Shown piece after piece: positions 16,541-25,655 of a DNA stretch of 64,000 bases (position 1 is the stretch's first letter; the number at the start of each line of letters is the position of its first letter). The position numbers and the translations under genes are program-made. Origin of the DNA: Arminella tubonensis (GTDB lineage: Bacteria; Pseudomonadota; Alphaproteobacteria; Rhizobiales; Rhizobiaceae); NCBI RefSeq assembly GCF_003240585.1, contig NZ_PCDP01000034.1, positions 1-64,000 of the forward strand. The letters are read 5' to 3'. The notes under the pieces were generated by a model. It saw only the letters and a program-made list of their open reading frames with translations, did no database searches and was not told the origin of the DNA.

Positions 16541-18157
16541 ATGTCGAATCTTATTCGCATGTCGCGACGCGACTTGCTGGCCACCGGCGGCCGGGCGCTC
16601 GCTTTGACTGCTGCCGCGGGCATCGCCCCACAATTCATTCGTCCAGGCCGTGCCTATGCGGCCGATGCCCTCGCACCGGGTATGATCGGCGGCCCCACTG
16701 GGTTTGCCGGTGCCGAGCGCTATCAATATGGGCCCGACACCCCAGAGGGTCGGGCAATCGAGGCGGTAAAGCAGATAAAGGGTGCCGGCAAGGCGCCGAC
16801 CAAGATCGTCCTTGGTCTATCCGACGGATCGATCGGCCAATTGACGAAACCGTTCCCGGCCGGCGCGCCTTCGATCAAGGATCTGTGGGAGAAAGAAACC
16901 GGCATCACGCTTGATATCGTCGGCGTCCCGAATGGTCAGGAATTCACCAAGACGATGCAGGACATCTCCACCAAGGGTGGGGCATTCGACATCTACGCCG
17001 TGGAATGGAACCGCCTTGGCGATCTGGCCGAGACCGGCGGCATCATCAAGATGGACGACTACGTTGCTGCCCACAAGCCTGAATGGGATGATCCAGAGCG
17101 CGGCTATGTCAACGGCAAGAAGGGCGTTTCGCTCCTCAACCAGTACCGTGGCTCGACCTACGGTGTTTCTCTCGACGGCGACTTCCAGACCTGGAACTAC
17201 CGAACCGATCTCTTCAACGACGAGAACGAGAAGAAGGCATTCTCCGACAAGCACGGATATGCACTGGCGCCGCCGCGCACCTTCAAGCAGCTCGACGAGA
17301 TCGCCGCGTTCTTCCATCGACCGGACAAGGGCCTGTTTGGCTGCACCGATCTCAGGAACCAGGGCTGGGGCTATACCAACTGGTACCAGCGCTTTACGTC
17401 GATGGCGTCGCCAAACCAGTATCTGTTCAGCGACGACGGCAAGCCGTTGATCAATTCCGATGCCGGCTACAAGGCGACACAGGAATACGTCGATTCGCTT
17501 TCCTACCATTCGCCGGATGCGATCTCCTGGGGATGGCCCGAGCAATACGGCAACTTCGCCGCGGGCGGAGCCGCGATGACATGCGCCTTCTCGAACCTGC
17601 CGAAGTTCCTCGATAACAAGTCGAACGAAGGCTCGAAGATCACCGGAAAAATCGGTTCGATGCTGCCGCCCGGTCGCGAGATCGACGGTCAACTCGTTCG
17701 CCGTTCCGTACTTTGGTTCAGTCTTTCGGCCTCCATCTCCTCGCAGAGCAAGAACCCCGAGATTTGTTATCTCCTGCTGCAATGGCTGGGTTCCAGCCGC
17801 ATCTATTCCTGGATGACCGCCAATCCGAGCGGTTACTTCGATCCGTTCCAGCTGGCAAACTTCGCAGATCCTCTCGTTCGCGAGACCTATCACGCCTACC
17901 ACATGGACGTGGTGCGTGAGACCGTCAGTCGCGTGGTTCCGTCGATCAACTATCCCGGAGCAACTGCATTTCACAATGCCCTCGACGAAAATCTGGTCGC
18001 AGCGCTGACGAAGAGCAAAACTGCTCAGGAGGCGATGGCGGACACGGAAAAGCAGTGGATGCGCATTGCCCGCCGTATCGGCGAGGACAAGCTGGTCGGG
18101 GCGATCAAGACCAACAAGGAAGCCTGGCCGACGACGCTGGACCCGCTTGAGGGTTGA
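16541..18157 (+). CDS. Tat-exported extracellular solute-binding protein (carbohydrate type)
   Basis: A 538-residue binding protein, longer than the 420 or so usual for maltose-type SBPs and similar in size to the glycerol-type SBPs of rhizobia. The N-terminus carries a twin-arginine signal (SRRDLLATGG, hydrophobic to about residue 38, RAYA). The family 1 SBP fold is suggested by TGITLDIVGVP, AVEWNRLGDLAETGG and WGWPEQYGNFAAGGAAMTCA. Tat export implies folding before export. The ribosome site AGGAGGAAC precedes the ATG at 16541. It feeds the two permeases and two ATPases that follow. The substrate is unknown; the linked enzymes point to a polyol or cyclitol. Confidence 0.9.
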   Translation: MSNLIRMSRRDLLATGGRALALTAAAGIAPQFIRPGRAYAADALAPGMIGGPTGFAGAERYQYGPDTPEGRAIEAVKQIKGAGKAPTKIVLGLSDGSIGQLTKPFPAGAPSIKDLWEKETGITLDIVGVPNGQEFTKTMQDISTKGGAFDIYAVEWNRLGDLAETGGIIKMDDYVAAHKPEWDDPERGYVNGKKGVSLLNQYRGSTYGVSLDGDFQTWNYRTDLFNDENEKKAFSDKHGYALAPPRTFKQLDEIAAFFHRPDKGLFGCTDLRNQGWGYTNWYQRFTSMASPNQYLFSDDGKPLINSDAGYKATQEYVDSLSYHSPDAISWGWPEQYGNFAAGGAAMTCAFSNLPKFLDNKSNEGSKITGKIGSMLPPGREIDGQLVRRSVLWFSLSASISSQSKNPEICYLLLQWLGSSRIYSWMTANPSGYFDPFQLANFADPLVRETYHAYHMDVVRETVSRVVPSINYPGATAFHNALDENLVAALTKSKTAQEAMADTEKQWMRIARRIGEDKLVGAIKTNKEAWPTTLDPLEG

Positions 18158-18172
18158 CGAAAAATTCCGACG

Positions 18173-18195
18173 TCCGGGCGGCCATGCCGCCCGGA
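18173..18195 (+). promoter_or_regulatory. intercistronic hairpin after the binding-protein gene
   Basis: Perfect 10-base arms TCCGGGCGGC and GCCGCCCGGA have a three-base loop. It begins 15 bases after the SBP stop and ends 31 bases before the permease. TATTTGT follows, so partial termination is possible. It occupies the same position as the hairpins at 5382 and 26601. Confidence 0.65.
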
Positions 18196-18226
18196 TATTT
18201 GTCAATCATTTTCGATCGTATCCTTC

Positions 18227-19087
18227 ATGAACCGTTCGCTGCCCTTCGAAATCTTTCGCTACAGCGCCATTCTGGTTGCGCTCGCGGTCACGCTTGTCCC
18301 GACACTCTGGATGGCGTCGATGGCGTTCAAGCCGATATCAGAGTGGTCGGCGAGCGGCGCTGCGTTGACCTGGTGGCCCAAGCATCCGACGCTCGACAAT
18401 TTCCGCTTCATTTTCGGGACCTCGACCAACGACCTGATTGTTGCTCTTGACCGCACCGCGGCCAAGCCGATCCTCGCCTCTTTGCTGTCGGCAGTGTTCG
18501 GAACGATCATCGCCATGGTGTGCGGCACGTCGGCCGCCTATGGCCTTTCCCGCTTCGGCTCGGGCCAGAACCTTCCGCTGGCGCTGATCCAGCTTCGGTT
18601 GTTTCCGCCGATGGCGGTGATGATCCCGGTGATGATCATGTGGGCCTTTTTCGGCATGATCGATAGCTGGTGGGGTCTGGCGCTGATTTACGGCATCGTG
18701 ACGCTGCCTTTCGCGTTCTGGCTAATGAAGACATTCTTCGACGACATGCCGCGGGAGATCGAAGATGCGGCGCTGGTGGAAGGCTGTTCGCGCTTTCGCG
18801 TCTTCGTCAAGATAACTCTGCCGATGATGCGGCCGGCGCTTGCGAGTTCCGCGCTGTTCGTTTTCATCCTCAACTGGTCGGACTATCTGATCTCGCTGCT
18901 GCTGACGACGCGCGAGTGGGTGACAATACCGGTTTACATGGCTTCGCTGTCATCTTCGATGACCGGTCAGCTATATGGTGCCAAGGCAGCCCTCGGGCTG
19001 ATCGCAGCGGTGCCGCCTGTCATCATGGGCATCGCCATCCAACGTCATCTCGTACGCGGATTGACCTTCGGAGCCCTGAAGCAATGA
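18227..19087 (+). CDS. carbohydrate ABC permease (MalG type)
   Basis: A 286-residue inner-membrane permease with about six spans. The conserved EAA loop is in [20 protein letters not shown], which contacts the ATPase. The N-terminal part has the MalG-type long periplasmic stretch before the second span. It normally forms a heterodimer with the MalF-type subunit, whose ATG overlaps this stop. The order here (MalG before MalF) is the reverse of the common order. Confidence 0.9.
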   Translation: MNRSLPFEIFRYSAILVALAVTLVPTLWMASMAFKPISEWSASGAALTWWPKHPTLDNFRFIFGTSTNDLIVALDRTAAKPILASLLSAVFGTIIAMVCGTSAAYGLSRFGSGQNLPLALIQLRLFPPMAVMIPVMIMWAFFGMIDSWWGLALIYGIVTLPFAFWLMKTFFDDMPREIEDAALVEGCSRFRVFVKITLPMMRPALASSALFVFILNWSDYLISLLLTTREWVTIPVYMASLSSSMTGQLYGAKAALGLIAAVPPVIMGIAIQRHLVRGLTFGALKQ

Positions 19088-20046
19088 GCGTGCTTGCGAC
19101 CGAGGAGAAGCTGCCTGTGGCCGTTGATGTCGAAAAATCTGGGGCGCGGCCGGAAGACGGAAGGCGACTTGGCTTGCTGCTGACGCTGCCGGCGCAGATT
19201 CTCGTGCTGTTCATCGCGCTGTTTCCGCTATTGATGCAACTTTATATCAGCATGACCGATTGGTCGCCGCTCGACGGCACCGGCTGGTGGCGCGCCTGGC
19301 AGGCATGGAATTACTTTGCCAACTACACTGATCTCGCCGTCGACAGCCGGTTCTGGAGCGCGCTCGGCCGCACGGCCCTGATCACGGTTGTTTGCGTACC
19401 TGCGGAGTTTCTGCTTGGCCTCGGGCTTGCCATCCTCTTCATTGACGATTTCCCTGGAAAGCGCTTGTTCTATTCCATCATGCTGATCCCGATGATGGTG
19501 GTGCCTGCCGTTGCCGGATATATGTTCTTTATGCTTTTCCAGTCGGGTGGCCCGGTCAACGACCTGCTCTCGGCCCTGACCGCAACTCCGATCACGCTCG
19601 CCTGGCTGTCTAGCCCCGGCACTGCCTTGATCGCAGTCATGGTGGCCGATATCTGGCAGTGGACGCCGCTGATGTTCCTGATCCTCCTGGCGGGTCTGGT
19701 CGGCGTGCCGGAAGACCAGATGAAAGCTGCGACGCTGCTCGGAGCCTCGTGGACGCAGCGCTTTCGAACGATCGTCATACCGAAGATGAAGACCATCATC
19801 ATCATCGCGCTTGCCATCCGCGTCATTGAGAACTTCAAGATATTCGACACGCTCTACATCATGACCGGCGGCGGACCTGGTGTCGCAACCGAGACCATCT
19901 CTGTCTATATCTACAAGATCACGCAGCAGGACTTGATCTGGGGCTATGTCGCCGCCATCGCGCTCGTCATCCTGATCGTTCTTTCGGTGCTTGTCTCGCT
20001 GGCGATCAGCCGGATGAACGCTGCCAAGAAGGAGGCCGTCGCGTGA
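19084..20046 (+). CDS. carbohydrate ABC permease (MalF type)
   Basis: About 320 residues from the ATG at 19084, which overlaps the previous stop (ATGA). There is a hydrophilic N-terminal tail of 30 residues, then spans starting with [20 protein letters not shown]. The EAA loop is in [20 protein letters not shown]. It forms the membrane channel with the MalG-type subunit. Its stop overlaps the next ATG, so this block is tightly coupled. Confidence 0.92.
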   Translation: MSVLATEEKLPVAVDVEKSGARPEDGRRLGLLLTLPAQILVLFIALFPLLMQLYISMTDWSPLDGTGWWRAWQAWNYFANYTDLAVDSRFWSALGRTALITVVCVPAEFLLGLGLAILFIDDFPGKRLFYSIMLIPMMVVPAVAGYMFFMLFQSGGPVNDLLSALTATPITLAWLSSPGTALIAVMVADIWQWTPLMFLILLAGLVGVPEDQMKAATLLGASWTQRFRTIVIPKMKTIIIIALAIRVIENFKIFDTLYIMTGGGPGVATETISVYIYKITQQDLIWGYVAAIALVILIVLSVLVSLAISRMNAAKKEAVA

Positions 20047-21140
20047 CCACCATCCATCTCAACAACCTGGTCAAACGCTTCGGCGCCTTCACGGCACTGA
20101 AGACGATGGACCTCGAAATCCGCAACGGCGAATTCATGGCATTGCTTGGGCCGTCCGGCTGCGGAAAGTCGACGACAATGAATATGATCGCCGGAATGGA
20201 AAGCCCGTCAGAAGGACGCATTCTCTTCGACGGGCGGGACATGAACGGCGTCACGATGGGGCGGCGAGGCGTCGGCTTCGTCTTCCAGAACTATGCGATC
20301 TTCACCCATATGAGCGTCTACGACAACCTCGCCTACGGACTGAAAGTGCGCGGCACCGCGCAAACCGAGATCGACCGGCGCGTCAAGGCAATCGCCGAAT
20401 TCCTGCAGTTGACGCCCTTGCTGAAGCAGCCCTCCGCGAAGCTTTCAGTCAATATCCTGCAACGGCTGGCGATCGGGCGATCCGCGATTGTTGAGCCGGC
20501 CATCTTTCTCCTCGATGAGCCGCTTTCCAACGTTGATGCAGCCTTTCGCGCTGTCATGCGCACCGAGCTCAAGCATCTGCAGCGCCAGTTCAAACAGACC
20601 ATGGTCTACGTCACCCACGACCAGCTGGAAGCCATGACCATGGCCGATCGCATCGCCGTGATGGATCACGGCGTACTGCAGCAGGTCGGTACGCCGCTTG
20701 AAGTCTACAATGATCCGGTCAACCTGTTCGTCGCCGATTTCATCGGTTCCCCAGGAATGAACCGCCTGAACGGCAGACTGGCAGAGTCGGACCGCGGCTT
20801 GGTGGTCGATCTTGGCCGGTTGGGACGGACCGCACCGATCTCGTCAGATCTGGCCGCCGCGGCGCGGCACAATGGCGCGCGGGAGGTGGTCTACGGTTTC
20901 CGGCCCGAGCGCGTGTTGCTGAGTGGCTCGGGCGAAGGCATTCCGCTGCCGGTCACCTTCGTCGAGCGCATTGGCGCGCGAACCATCGTTCATCTCGGCG
21001 ACGGCGAGCAGCGGGTCAAGGCGGTGTTCGACAACAATGTCGGCCTGCAATCAGGCAAGACGGCGCATGTCGCGATCGAGCCCGGCGCTATCCGGCTGTT
21101 CGATGCGAAATCAGGCATCGCGATCCGGGAGGCACGATGA
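20043..21140 (+). CDS. ABC ATPase A of a two-ATPase importer; degenerate signature motif
   Basis: A 365-residue MalK/UgpC-type ATPase with a C-terminal OB-fold regulatory domain. Walker A is GPSGCGKST, the Q-loop VFQNYAIFTH, and Walker B ends in LLDEPLSNVD with the catalytic glutamate at residue 159; the H-loop is VTHDQ. The ABC signature, normally LSGGQ, reads LSVNILQR (residues 134-141), so the two glycines that hold ATP in the partner site are gone. The next gene encodes a second ATPase with the opposite defects. In a heterodimer this chain would supply good Walker motifs but a poor signature. Confidence 0.92.
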   Translation: MTTIHLNNLVKRFGAFTALKTMDLEIRNGEFMALLGPSGCGKSTTMNMIAGMESPSEGRILFDGRDMNGVTMGRRGVGFVFQNYAIFTHMSVYDNLAYGLKVRGTAQTEIDRRVKAIAEFLQLTPLLKQPSAKLSVNILQRLAIGRSAIVEPAIFLLDEPLSNVDAAFRAVMRTELKHLQRQFKQTMVYVTHDQLEAMTMADRIAVMDHGVLQQVGTPLEVYNDPVNLFVADFIGSPGMNRLNGRLAESDRGLVVDLGRLGRTAPISSDLAAAARHNGAREVVYGFRPERVLLSGSGEGIPLPVTFVERIGARTIVHLGDGEQRVKAVFDNNVGLQSGKTAHVAIEPGAIRLFDAKSGIAIREAR

Positions 21141-22198
21141 TGGCCGGTATTTCATTCCGCAATGTCACCAAGGCCTATGGCAAGAATGTTGCCGTCGACA
21201 ATGCCTCGTTCGACATCAAATCCGGCGAGTTCTTCTGCTTCTTCGGCCCGCCGCTTTCCGGCAAATCCACCATACTGAAGCTCATTCTCGGACTGGAAAC
21301 GCCGGATGAAGGGGAAGTGCTGATCGGCGGCAAACCGGTCAATCATGTCTCGCCGGCCGCTCGCAATGTGGCGATGGTGTTTCAGAACCTTGCGCTCTTC
21401 CCCCACATGAGTGCCGGCGACAACGTCCGGTTTCCGCTCGTCGAACGAAAGGTGCCAGAGGCTAAAATCCGCGAACGTGTGGATGCCGTGGCGGCGAAGC
21501 TGCATATCGGCCACCTGTTGCACAAGCCGCCGGCCCAGCTTTCGGGCGGCGAGCGTCAACGCGTGGCGATCGCTCGTGCTCTCGTCCGCGATCCCGTTGC
21601 CTATCTGATGGATGATCCGATCTCGGCGCTCGACGCGCGCCTTCGCGAAGAGACCCGCGTCGAACTGAAGCGCATCCAGCGGGAGCTTGGCCAGACGCTG
21701 ATCTATGTCACCCACGACCAGGAAGAGGCAATGTCCGTTGCCGACCGGATGGCGATCATGCAACACGGCAAAATCCGACAGGTGGGCACGCCTGTCGAGA
21801 TTTACGACAAGCCGGCCAACCAATATGTCGCGCGGCTGCTCGGCGCGCCGATGATGAATATCATGGCTGCCGTCAGAGGCGCCGGGCTGGAAATTGCCGA
21901 AGGTACGATCGTCTTGCCGTTCGACCTGACGCCGAACGCGGTTACGGGCGTCGGCATTCGGCCGGAAGACCTGAGGGTCGAACCCTGGCGCGAAGGCAGC
22001 GTCTGCCGGCCGGCCCGTGTGTTCGAGGTCGAGCCGCTCGGCGGCTATACCGTCGTGACGCTGGATACGGGCAGCGAAAAGTTGCGGGCGCTGATGCGCG
22101 GACAGCCCGAGGTTCAGCTCGACAGCGCCGTTGCGCTCAGCTGTGATGCGGCAAAAGTACATTTCTTCGGATCCGCGGGCGAGGCGCTGGTTCGATAA
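21137..22198 (+). CDS. ABC ATPase B of the same importer; altered Walker B
   Basis: A 353-residue ATPase overlapping the previous gene by ATGA. The signature is canonical (LSGGERQRVAIARAL). Walker A is the less usual GPPLSGKST. After Walker B the catalytic glutamate is replaced: YLMDDPISALD has aspartate at residue 160. The Q-loop (VFQNLALFPH), H-loop (YVTHDQEEA) and C-terminal regulatory domain are normal. Paired with ATPase A this predicts one complete and one weakened ATP site, as in asymmetric ABC exporters. The two-ATPase layout recalls the rhizobial glycerol importer with GlpS and GlpT. Confidence 0.92.
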   Translation: MMAGISFRNVTKAYGKNVAVDNASFDIKSGEFFCFFGPPLSGKSTILKLILGLETPDEGEVLIGGKPVNHVSPAARNVAMVFQNLALFPHMSAGDNVRFPLVERKVPEAKIRERVDAVAAKLHIGHLLHKPPAQLSGGERQRVAIARALVRDPVAYLMDDPISALDARLREETRVELKRIQRELGQTLIYVTHDQEEAMSVADRMAIMQHGKIRQVGTPVEIYDKPANQYVARLLGAPMMNIMAAVRGAGLEIAEGTIVLPFDLTPNAVTGVGIRPEDLRVEPWREGSVCRPARVFEVEPLGGYTVVTLDTGSEKLRALMRGQPEVQLDSAVALSCDAAKVHFFGSAGEALVR

Positions 22199-22224
22199 GA
22201 CGAAACGAGTATTGGGAGGAACAT

Positions 22225-23319
22225 ATGTCAGACAACAAGGGATTCATTCCCGATCCGCGGGTTCGTGTCCGCGAATTCCGGATCGGCTGCATTGGCGCCG
22301 GCATGATCATGGCCGAATGTCATCTCGCAGCCTACAAGGAGGCGGGCTTCCCGGTTGTCGCCATCGCCTCGCGCACGCAATCGAAGGCCGAGCAAGTTGC
22401 CAAGCGCTGGGGCATCCCGAAAATGCATGCGACGCCGGAAGAACTAATCGCAGACCGGAATGTCGAGATCGTCGATCTGGCCTATCCGCCGGACCAGCAG
22501 CCTGACCTTATACGCATGGCTCTCGCCGCGCCGCACATTAAGGCGATTCTGGCACAGAAGCCGCTTGCGCTGTCGCTCGGGGAGGCGATTGCGCTGCGCG
22601 ACGAAGCGGCCAAGGCCGGCAAGATCCTCTCCGTCAACCAGAACATGCGCTACGACCAGTCGATGCGCGTGCTGAAGCAGATCCTCGATCGCGGCGAACT
22701 CGGCGACGTCGTTCTGGCGACGATCGAGATGCGGGCCATACCGCACTGGCAGGGTTTCCTTCAGGGCTATGACCGCCTGACGCTCGCCAACATGAGCGTG
22801 CATCACCTTGATGTCTTGCGTTTCCTGTTCGGCGATGCGGAAGAGATAACGACGATCTCCCGCACCGATCCACGCACCGCCTTCGAGCACAAGGACGGCA
22901 TCACGGTATCGACGCTGCGGTTCCCGAACAACGTTCTCGCAGTGTCGATGGAGGACGTCTGGGCCGGGCCTCGCGAAGAGGGCTTTGACGCCGACAATTA
23001 TATCAAGTGGCGGGTGGAGGGCACGTCAGGCGTTGCCCAGGGGACGATCGGCTGGCCGGACGGCACGCCTTCGACACTCACCTATGCATCGAGGAAAACG
23101 ACCGACGGCAAGTGGGTGACGCCGACATGGGAGACCATGTGGTTCCCGCATGCCTTCATCGGCGTGATGGAGCAGCTGCAATACGCCGTCAAATCAGGCG
23201 AGGCCCCGGCGCTTTCGGTCGCTGACAACGTAAAGACCATGGCGCTGGTGGAGGCCGGGTACCGGTCGATGGACAGCGGCCGGGCGATAAAACTTAACGA
23301 AATTTCGATCAATTCATGA
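22225..23319 (+). CDS. Gfo/Idh/MocA family dehydrogenase (MocA-like)
   Basis: A 364-residue NAD(P)-dependent oxidoreductase. The nucleotide motif is IGCIGAGMIM. The family EKP motif appears as AQKPLALSL, keeping the catalytic lysine but with glutamine for glutamate. The conserved substrate-side histidine is in MSVHHLDVLRFLFGD. Members oxidise cyclitols and sugars; MocA acts in rhizopine breakdown and IdhA on myo-inositol. The ribosome site GGGAGGAAC lies before the ATG. It follows the importer genes and precedes a TIM-barrel isomerase, a common pair in cyclitol pathways. The precise substrate is inferred only. Confidence 0.9.
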   Translation: MSDNKGFIPDPRVRVREFRIGCIGAGMIMAECHLAAYKEAGFPVVAIASRTQSKAEQVAKRWGIPKMHATPEELIADRNVEIVDLAYPPDQQPDLIRMALAAPHIKAILAQKPLALSLGEAIALRDEAAKAGKILSVNQNMRYDQSMRVLKQILDRGELGDVVLATIEMRAIPHWQGFLQGYDRLTLANMSVHHLDVLRFLFGDAEEITTISRTDPRTAFEHKDGITVSTLRFPNNVLAVSMEDVWAGPREEGFDADNYIKWRVEGTSGVAQGTIGWPDGTPSTLTYASRKTTDGKWVTPTWETMWFPHAFIGVMEQLQYAVKSGEAPALSVADNVKTMALVEAGYRSMDSGRAIKLNEISINS

Positions 23320-23341
23320 ATTCCAAGGGAGGAACCACACC

Positions 23342-24256
23342 ATGATGCAGACAGGTATTTTCACCGGCTACTTTCCGTATGGCCTTGAGGAAACGGCCAC
23401 GAAGATCCGGGCTCTCGATTTCAATACGGTGCAGCTCGACATGCATTTCAAGGATGTCGATGTTTCGGCGGGGCAGATCACCAAGGACAAGTGCGTTCGC
23501 ATCCGCAACACCTTTCGCGACCATAATCTGCCGATCTCGTGTATCTCCGGATACACGAACATCATTCATCCTGACAAAGAGGAGCGCGGTCGTCGCGTCG
23601 CTTATCTCAAGGAAATCATCGGGCACGCCCAACATCTCGGCACGCCCTACGTGATCTCCGAAACCGGCACCTACAACACCGAATCCGATTGGGTGCATCA
23701 TCCGAAGAACAAGACGGAGGAAGGGTTCGAGGAGTGCCGGAAGGTGGTTGCCGATCTTGCCCAGCATGCCTACGATCACGGTGCCGTCTTCCTGCTCGAG
23801 ACCTACGTGAACAATGTCGTCGGATCGGTCGAGGAGACCGTCAGGATGTTCGCACAGGTCGATCATCCCGGCCTCGGGCTTCTGATGGACCCGACCAACT
23901 ATTTCGAGACCCACAACATCGACCGGATGGATGCGATCCTCAACCAGGTCTTCGACACGCTGTCCGACAAGATCAAGATCGGCCACGCCAAGGACGTCAA
24001 GCGTTCCGGTTCCGACAAAAGCGAAAAGCATGCCGACATCGGCGATGACGATGCGCTGGAGAGCCACACCTTCCGCGGCGTCGGCGAAATCGAACTGCCG
24101 GCACCGGGCCTTGGTTCGCTCAACTACGATCTCTATCTGAAGCGTCTGGCGCAGAAACATCCAAACATCCCGATGATCATCGAGCATCTGGATGAAACCG
24201 ACGTTCCGCGCGCCAAGAAGTTCCTTGACGGAAAGCTTCGCGCCCAGGGTCTTTAA
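23342..24256 (+). CDS. sugar-phosphate isomerase/epimerase-like TIM-barrel protein (MocC/IolE type)
   Basis: A 304-residue xylose-isomerase-like TIM barrel. Candidate metal ligands occur at the expected strands: glutamate in LLETYVNN, aspartate in LLMDPTNYF, histidine in IGHAKDVK, and glutamate in IIEHLDETD. This fold includes inosose dehydratase IolE, inosose isomerase IolI and rhizopine protein MocC. It lies 22 bases after the dehydrogenase gene with a GGGAGGAA ribosome site; ATG codons at 23342 and 23345 are both possible. It probably acts on the keto product of the dehydrogenase. Confidence 0.87.
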   Translation: MMQTGIFTGYFPYGLEETATKIRALDFNTVQLDMHFKDVDVSAGQITKDKCVRIRNTFRDHNLPISCISGYTNIIHPDKEERGRRVAYLKEIIGHAQHLGTPYVISETGTYNTESDWVHHPKNKTEEGFEECRKVVADLAQHAYDHGAVFLLETYVNNVVGSVEETVRMFAQVDHPGLGLLMDPTNYFETHNIDRMDAILNQVFDTLSDKIKIGHAKDVKRSGSDKSEKHADIGDDDALESHTFRGVGEIELPAPGLGSLNYDLYLKRLAQKHPNIPMIIEHLDETDVPRAKKFLDGKLRAQGL

Positions 24257-24268
24257 GCCAGGTGACTT

Positions 24269-24308
24269 CAGCACTTCCTGCGCCCGATCCGGCGCGCAGG
24301 GAGTGCTG
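24269..24308. terminator. bidirectional terminator between convergent genes
   Basis: A long stem runs from CAGCACTTCCTGCGC to GCGCAGGGAGTGCTG with a few mismatches near the loop. It lies in the 57-base gap between the isomerase and the convergent LacI gene, and its position suits both. Confidence 0.6.
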
Positions 24309-24313
24309 CCTGT

Positions 24314-25411
24314 TCAGACCTCTGGAATGTTTTCCTTGAAGATTACCTGCAGTCGCGGGGGATGCCCCTCATAGGGTGTCCCCAGGACCGCGTGTGCGAG
24401 AATATTGAGCGATTCACGCGCTTCGACCCGTGGATTTTGATCGATGACTGCGTCCATGGTGCCGTCGAGCAGCAGAGATTTCGTGTCTTCGGTCGCGTCG
24501 TGGCCGACGAATACGATCGAGGACTGGAGGTTACGCATCTTCAGCGCTCTCGCTATGCCCATGCTGCCGGCGCCGACGTTGTAGATTGCCGCAAGATCGG
24601 GATGCTTTTCGAGTAGCGCTGATGCCTCGGAATAAGCTCGCTCCTGATCGTCCAGCATTTCGCGGATCTCGACGATCTCGATATAGGGAAATTCCTCCGC
24701 CAGGATATGTCGGAAGCCCATTTCCCGCTCTTCGTGTCCCCGATAGGAAAGCGATCCTGCAAGCAATGCCACCTTGGCGTGGGGCCTCGCACCAATGAAC
24801 CGACTGAGGAGGTAACCCGCCAGCCGCCCCGCCGCCCTGTTATCGATGCCGACATAGGCGATGCGCGGTACATGCGAGATGTCCGAAACCACTGTGGCGA
24901 CTTTCACCCCGCTTGCGGCAAGCGAGCGGATGGCTTCTCTCACCGTCGGATGATCGAGCGCGATAACGCCGACGCCATCCGTGCGTCCCTCCAGCTCGCG
25001 AAGGGTGCGGGCGAGGGAATCCGGACTGAACCCTTCGATCATCAGCACGCTGACATCCAGCTCCGGGCGAGCGGACGCTAGAATTTCGATCTGGCGGCGA
25101 AACGTCGAGATGAAGGCATTGGCACCGGCGGGTAGCGCGAAATGCAGCTTGATCCTGGTCGGGTTGAGGGCCACCGTGCCGCCCTCTGTTTCAGCCGAAT
25201 AATCGAGCTTTTGCGCCGCTGCGAGAACCACCTGCTTGGTTCGCAACTTCACGCCCGGGCGATTGTTCAGCACACGATCGACTGTTGCCGGAGAAACGCC
25301 GGCCTCGCGCGCAATATCTAAAATGGTGGACCGCAATTTCAGACCTTCTGTTCGCTGCAGCCTCTCGGCAAAGGCGTTGCTGATGCAATTTGATGTAACG
25401 GTCTCATTCAA
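24314..25411 (-). CDS. LacI-family transcriptional regulator 1
   Basis: A 365-residue repressor-type protein. The DNA-binding helix-turn-helix is at residues about 29-55 (STILDIAREAGVSPATVDRV with the LNNRPGVK hinge side). A periplasmic-binding-like sensor domain follows, with VGIDNRAAGRLAGYLL and VFVGHDATEDTKSLL. A leader of about 26 residues before the helix-turn-helix is longer than usual, so a downstream non-ATG start such as TTG is possible. It is transcribed away from the second importer operon, whose promoter holds a candidate operator at 25484. It is a distant paralogue of the regulator at 33910. Confidence 0.92.
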   Translation of the reverse strand: MNETVTSNCISNAFAERLQRTEGLKLRSTILDIAREAGVSPATVDRVLNNRPGVKLRTKQVVLAAAQKLDYSAETEGGTVALNPTRIKLHFALPAGANAFISTFRRQIEILASARPELDVSVLMIEGFSPDSLARTLRELEGRTDGVGVIALDHPTVREAIRSLAASGVKVATVVSDISHVPRIAYVGIDNRAAGRLAGYLLSRFIGARPHAKVALLAGSLSYRGHEEREMGFRHILAEEFPYIEIVEIREMLDDQERAYSEASALLEKHPDLAAIYNVGAGSMGIARALKMRNLQSSIVFVGHDATEDTKSLLLDGTMDAVIDQNPRVEARESLNILAHAVLGTPYEGHPPRLQVIFKENIPEV

Positions 25412-25483
25412 TTGGCCACAATCGACCTTCTGTCAATAGTTCGCCGGTTTCGATGGCTTGCCCATGACGTGTTTTGATATCTT

Positions 25484-25499
25484 TTGATGTTGACATGGA
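25484..25499. promoter_or_regulatory. candidate operator upstream of the second importer
   Basis: TTGATGTTGACATgga keeps the left half and centre of the palindrome at 16455 but a degraded right arm. It lies in the 244-base gap between LacI regulator 1 and the binding-protein gene. Sharing the word with the first importer promoter suggests both operons answer to the same regulator. Confidence 0.5.
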
Positions 25500-25655
25500 T
25501 ATGTCGCATCTTTATTCATCATTTCAGTCGGATGGCGAGGAGGCTGTCCACCCACAGTTCGCAATCAACCACTACTGCTAGCGGTGCGAACAGGCTTGCG
25601 ACGGAGATCTGCCCGGCGCGGTATCGGCAACTGGCAGGTCGGTGGAGGAGACAAC

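Noticed and set aside
16817..18205. 462-residue open frame antisense to the Tat-exported binding protein
   Set aside because: It mirrors the coding frame of a clear gene in GC-rich DNA, has no ribosome site and no family features.
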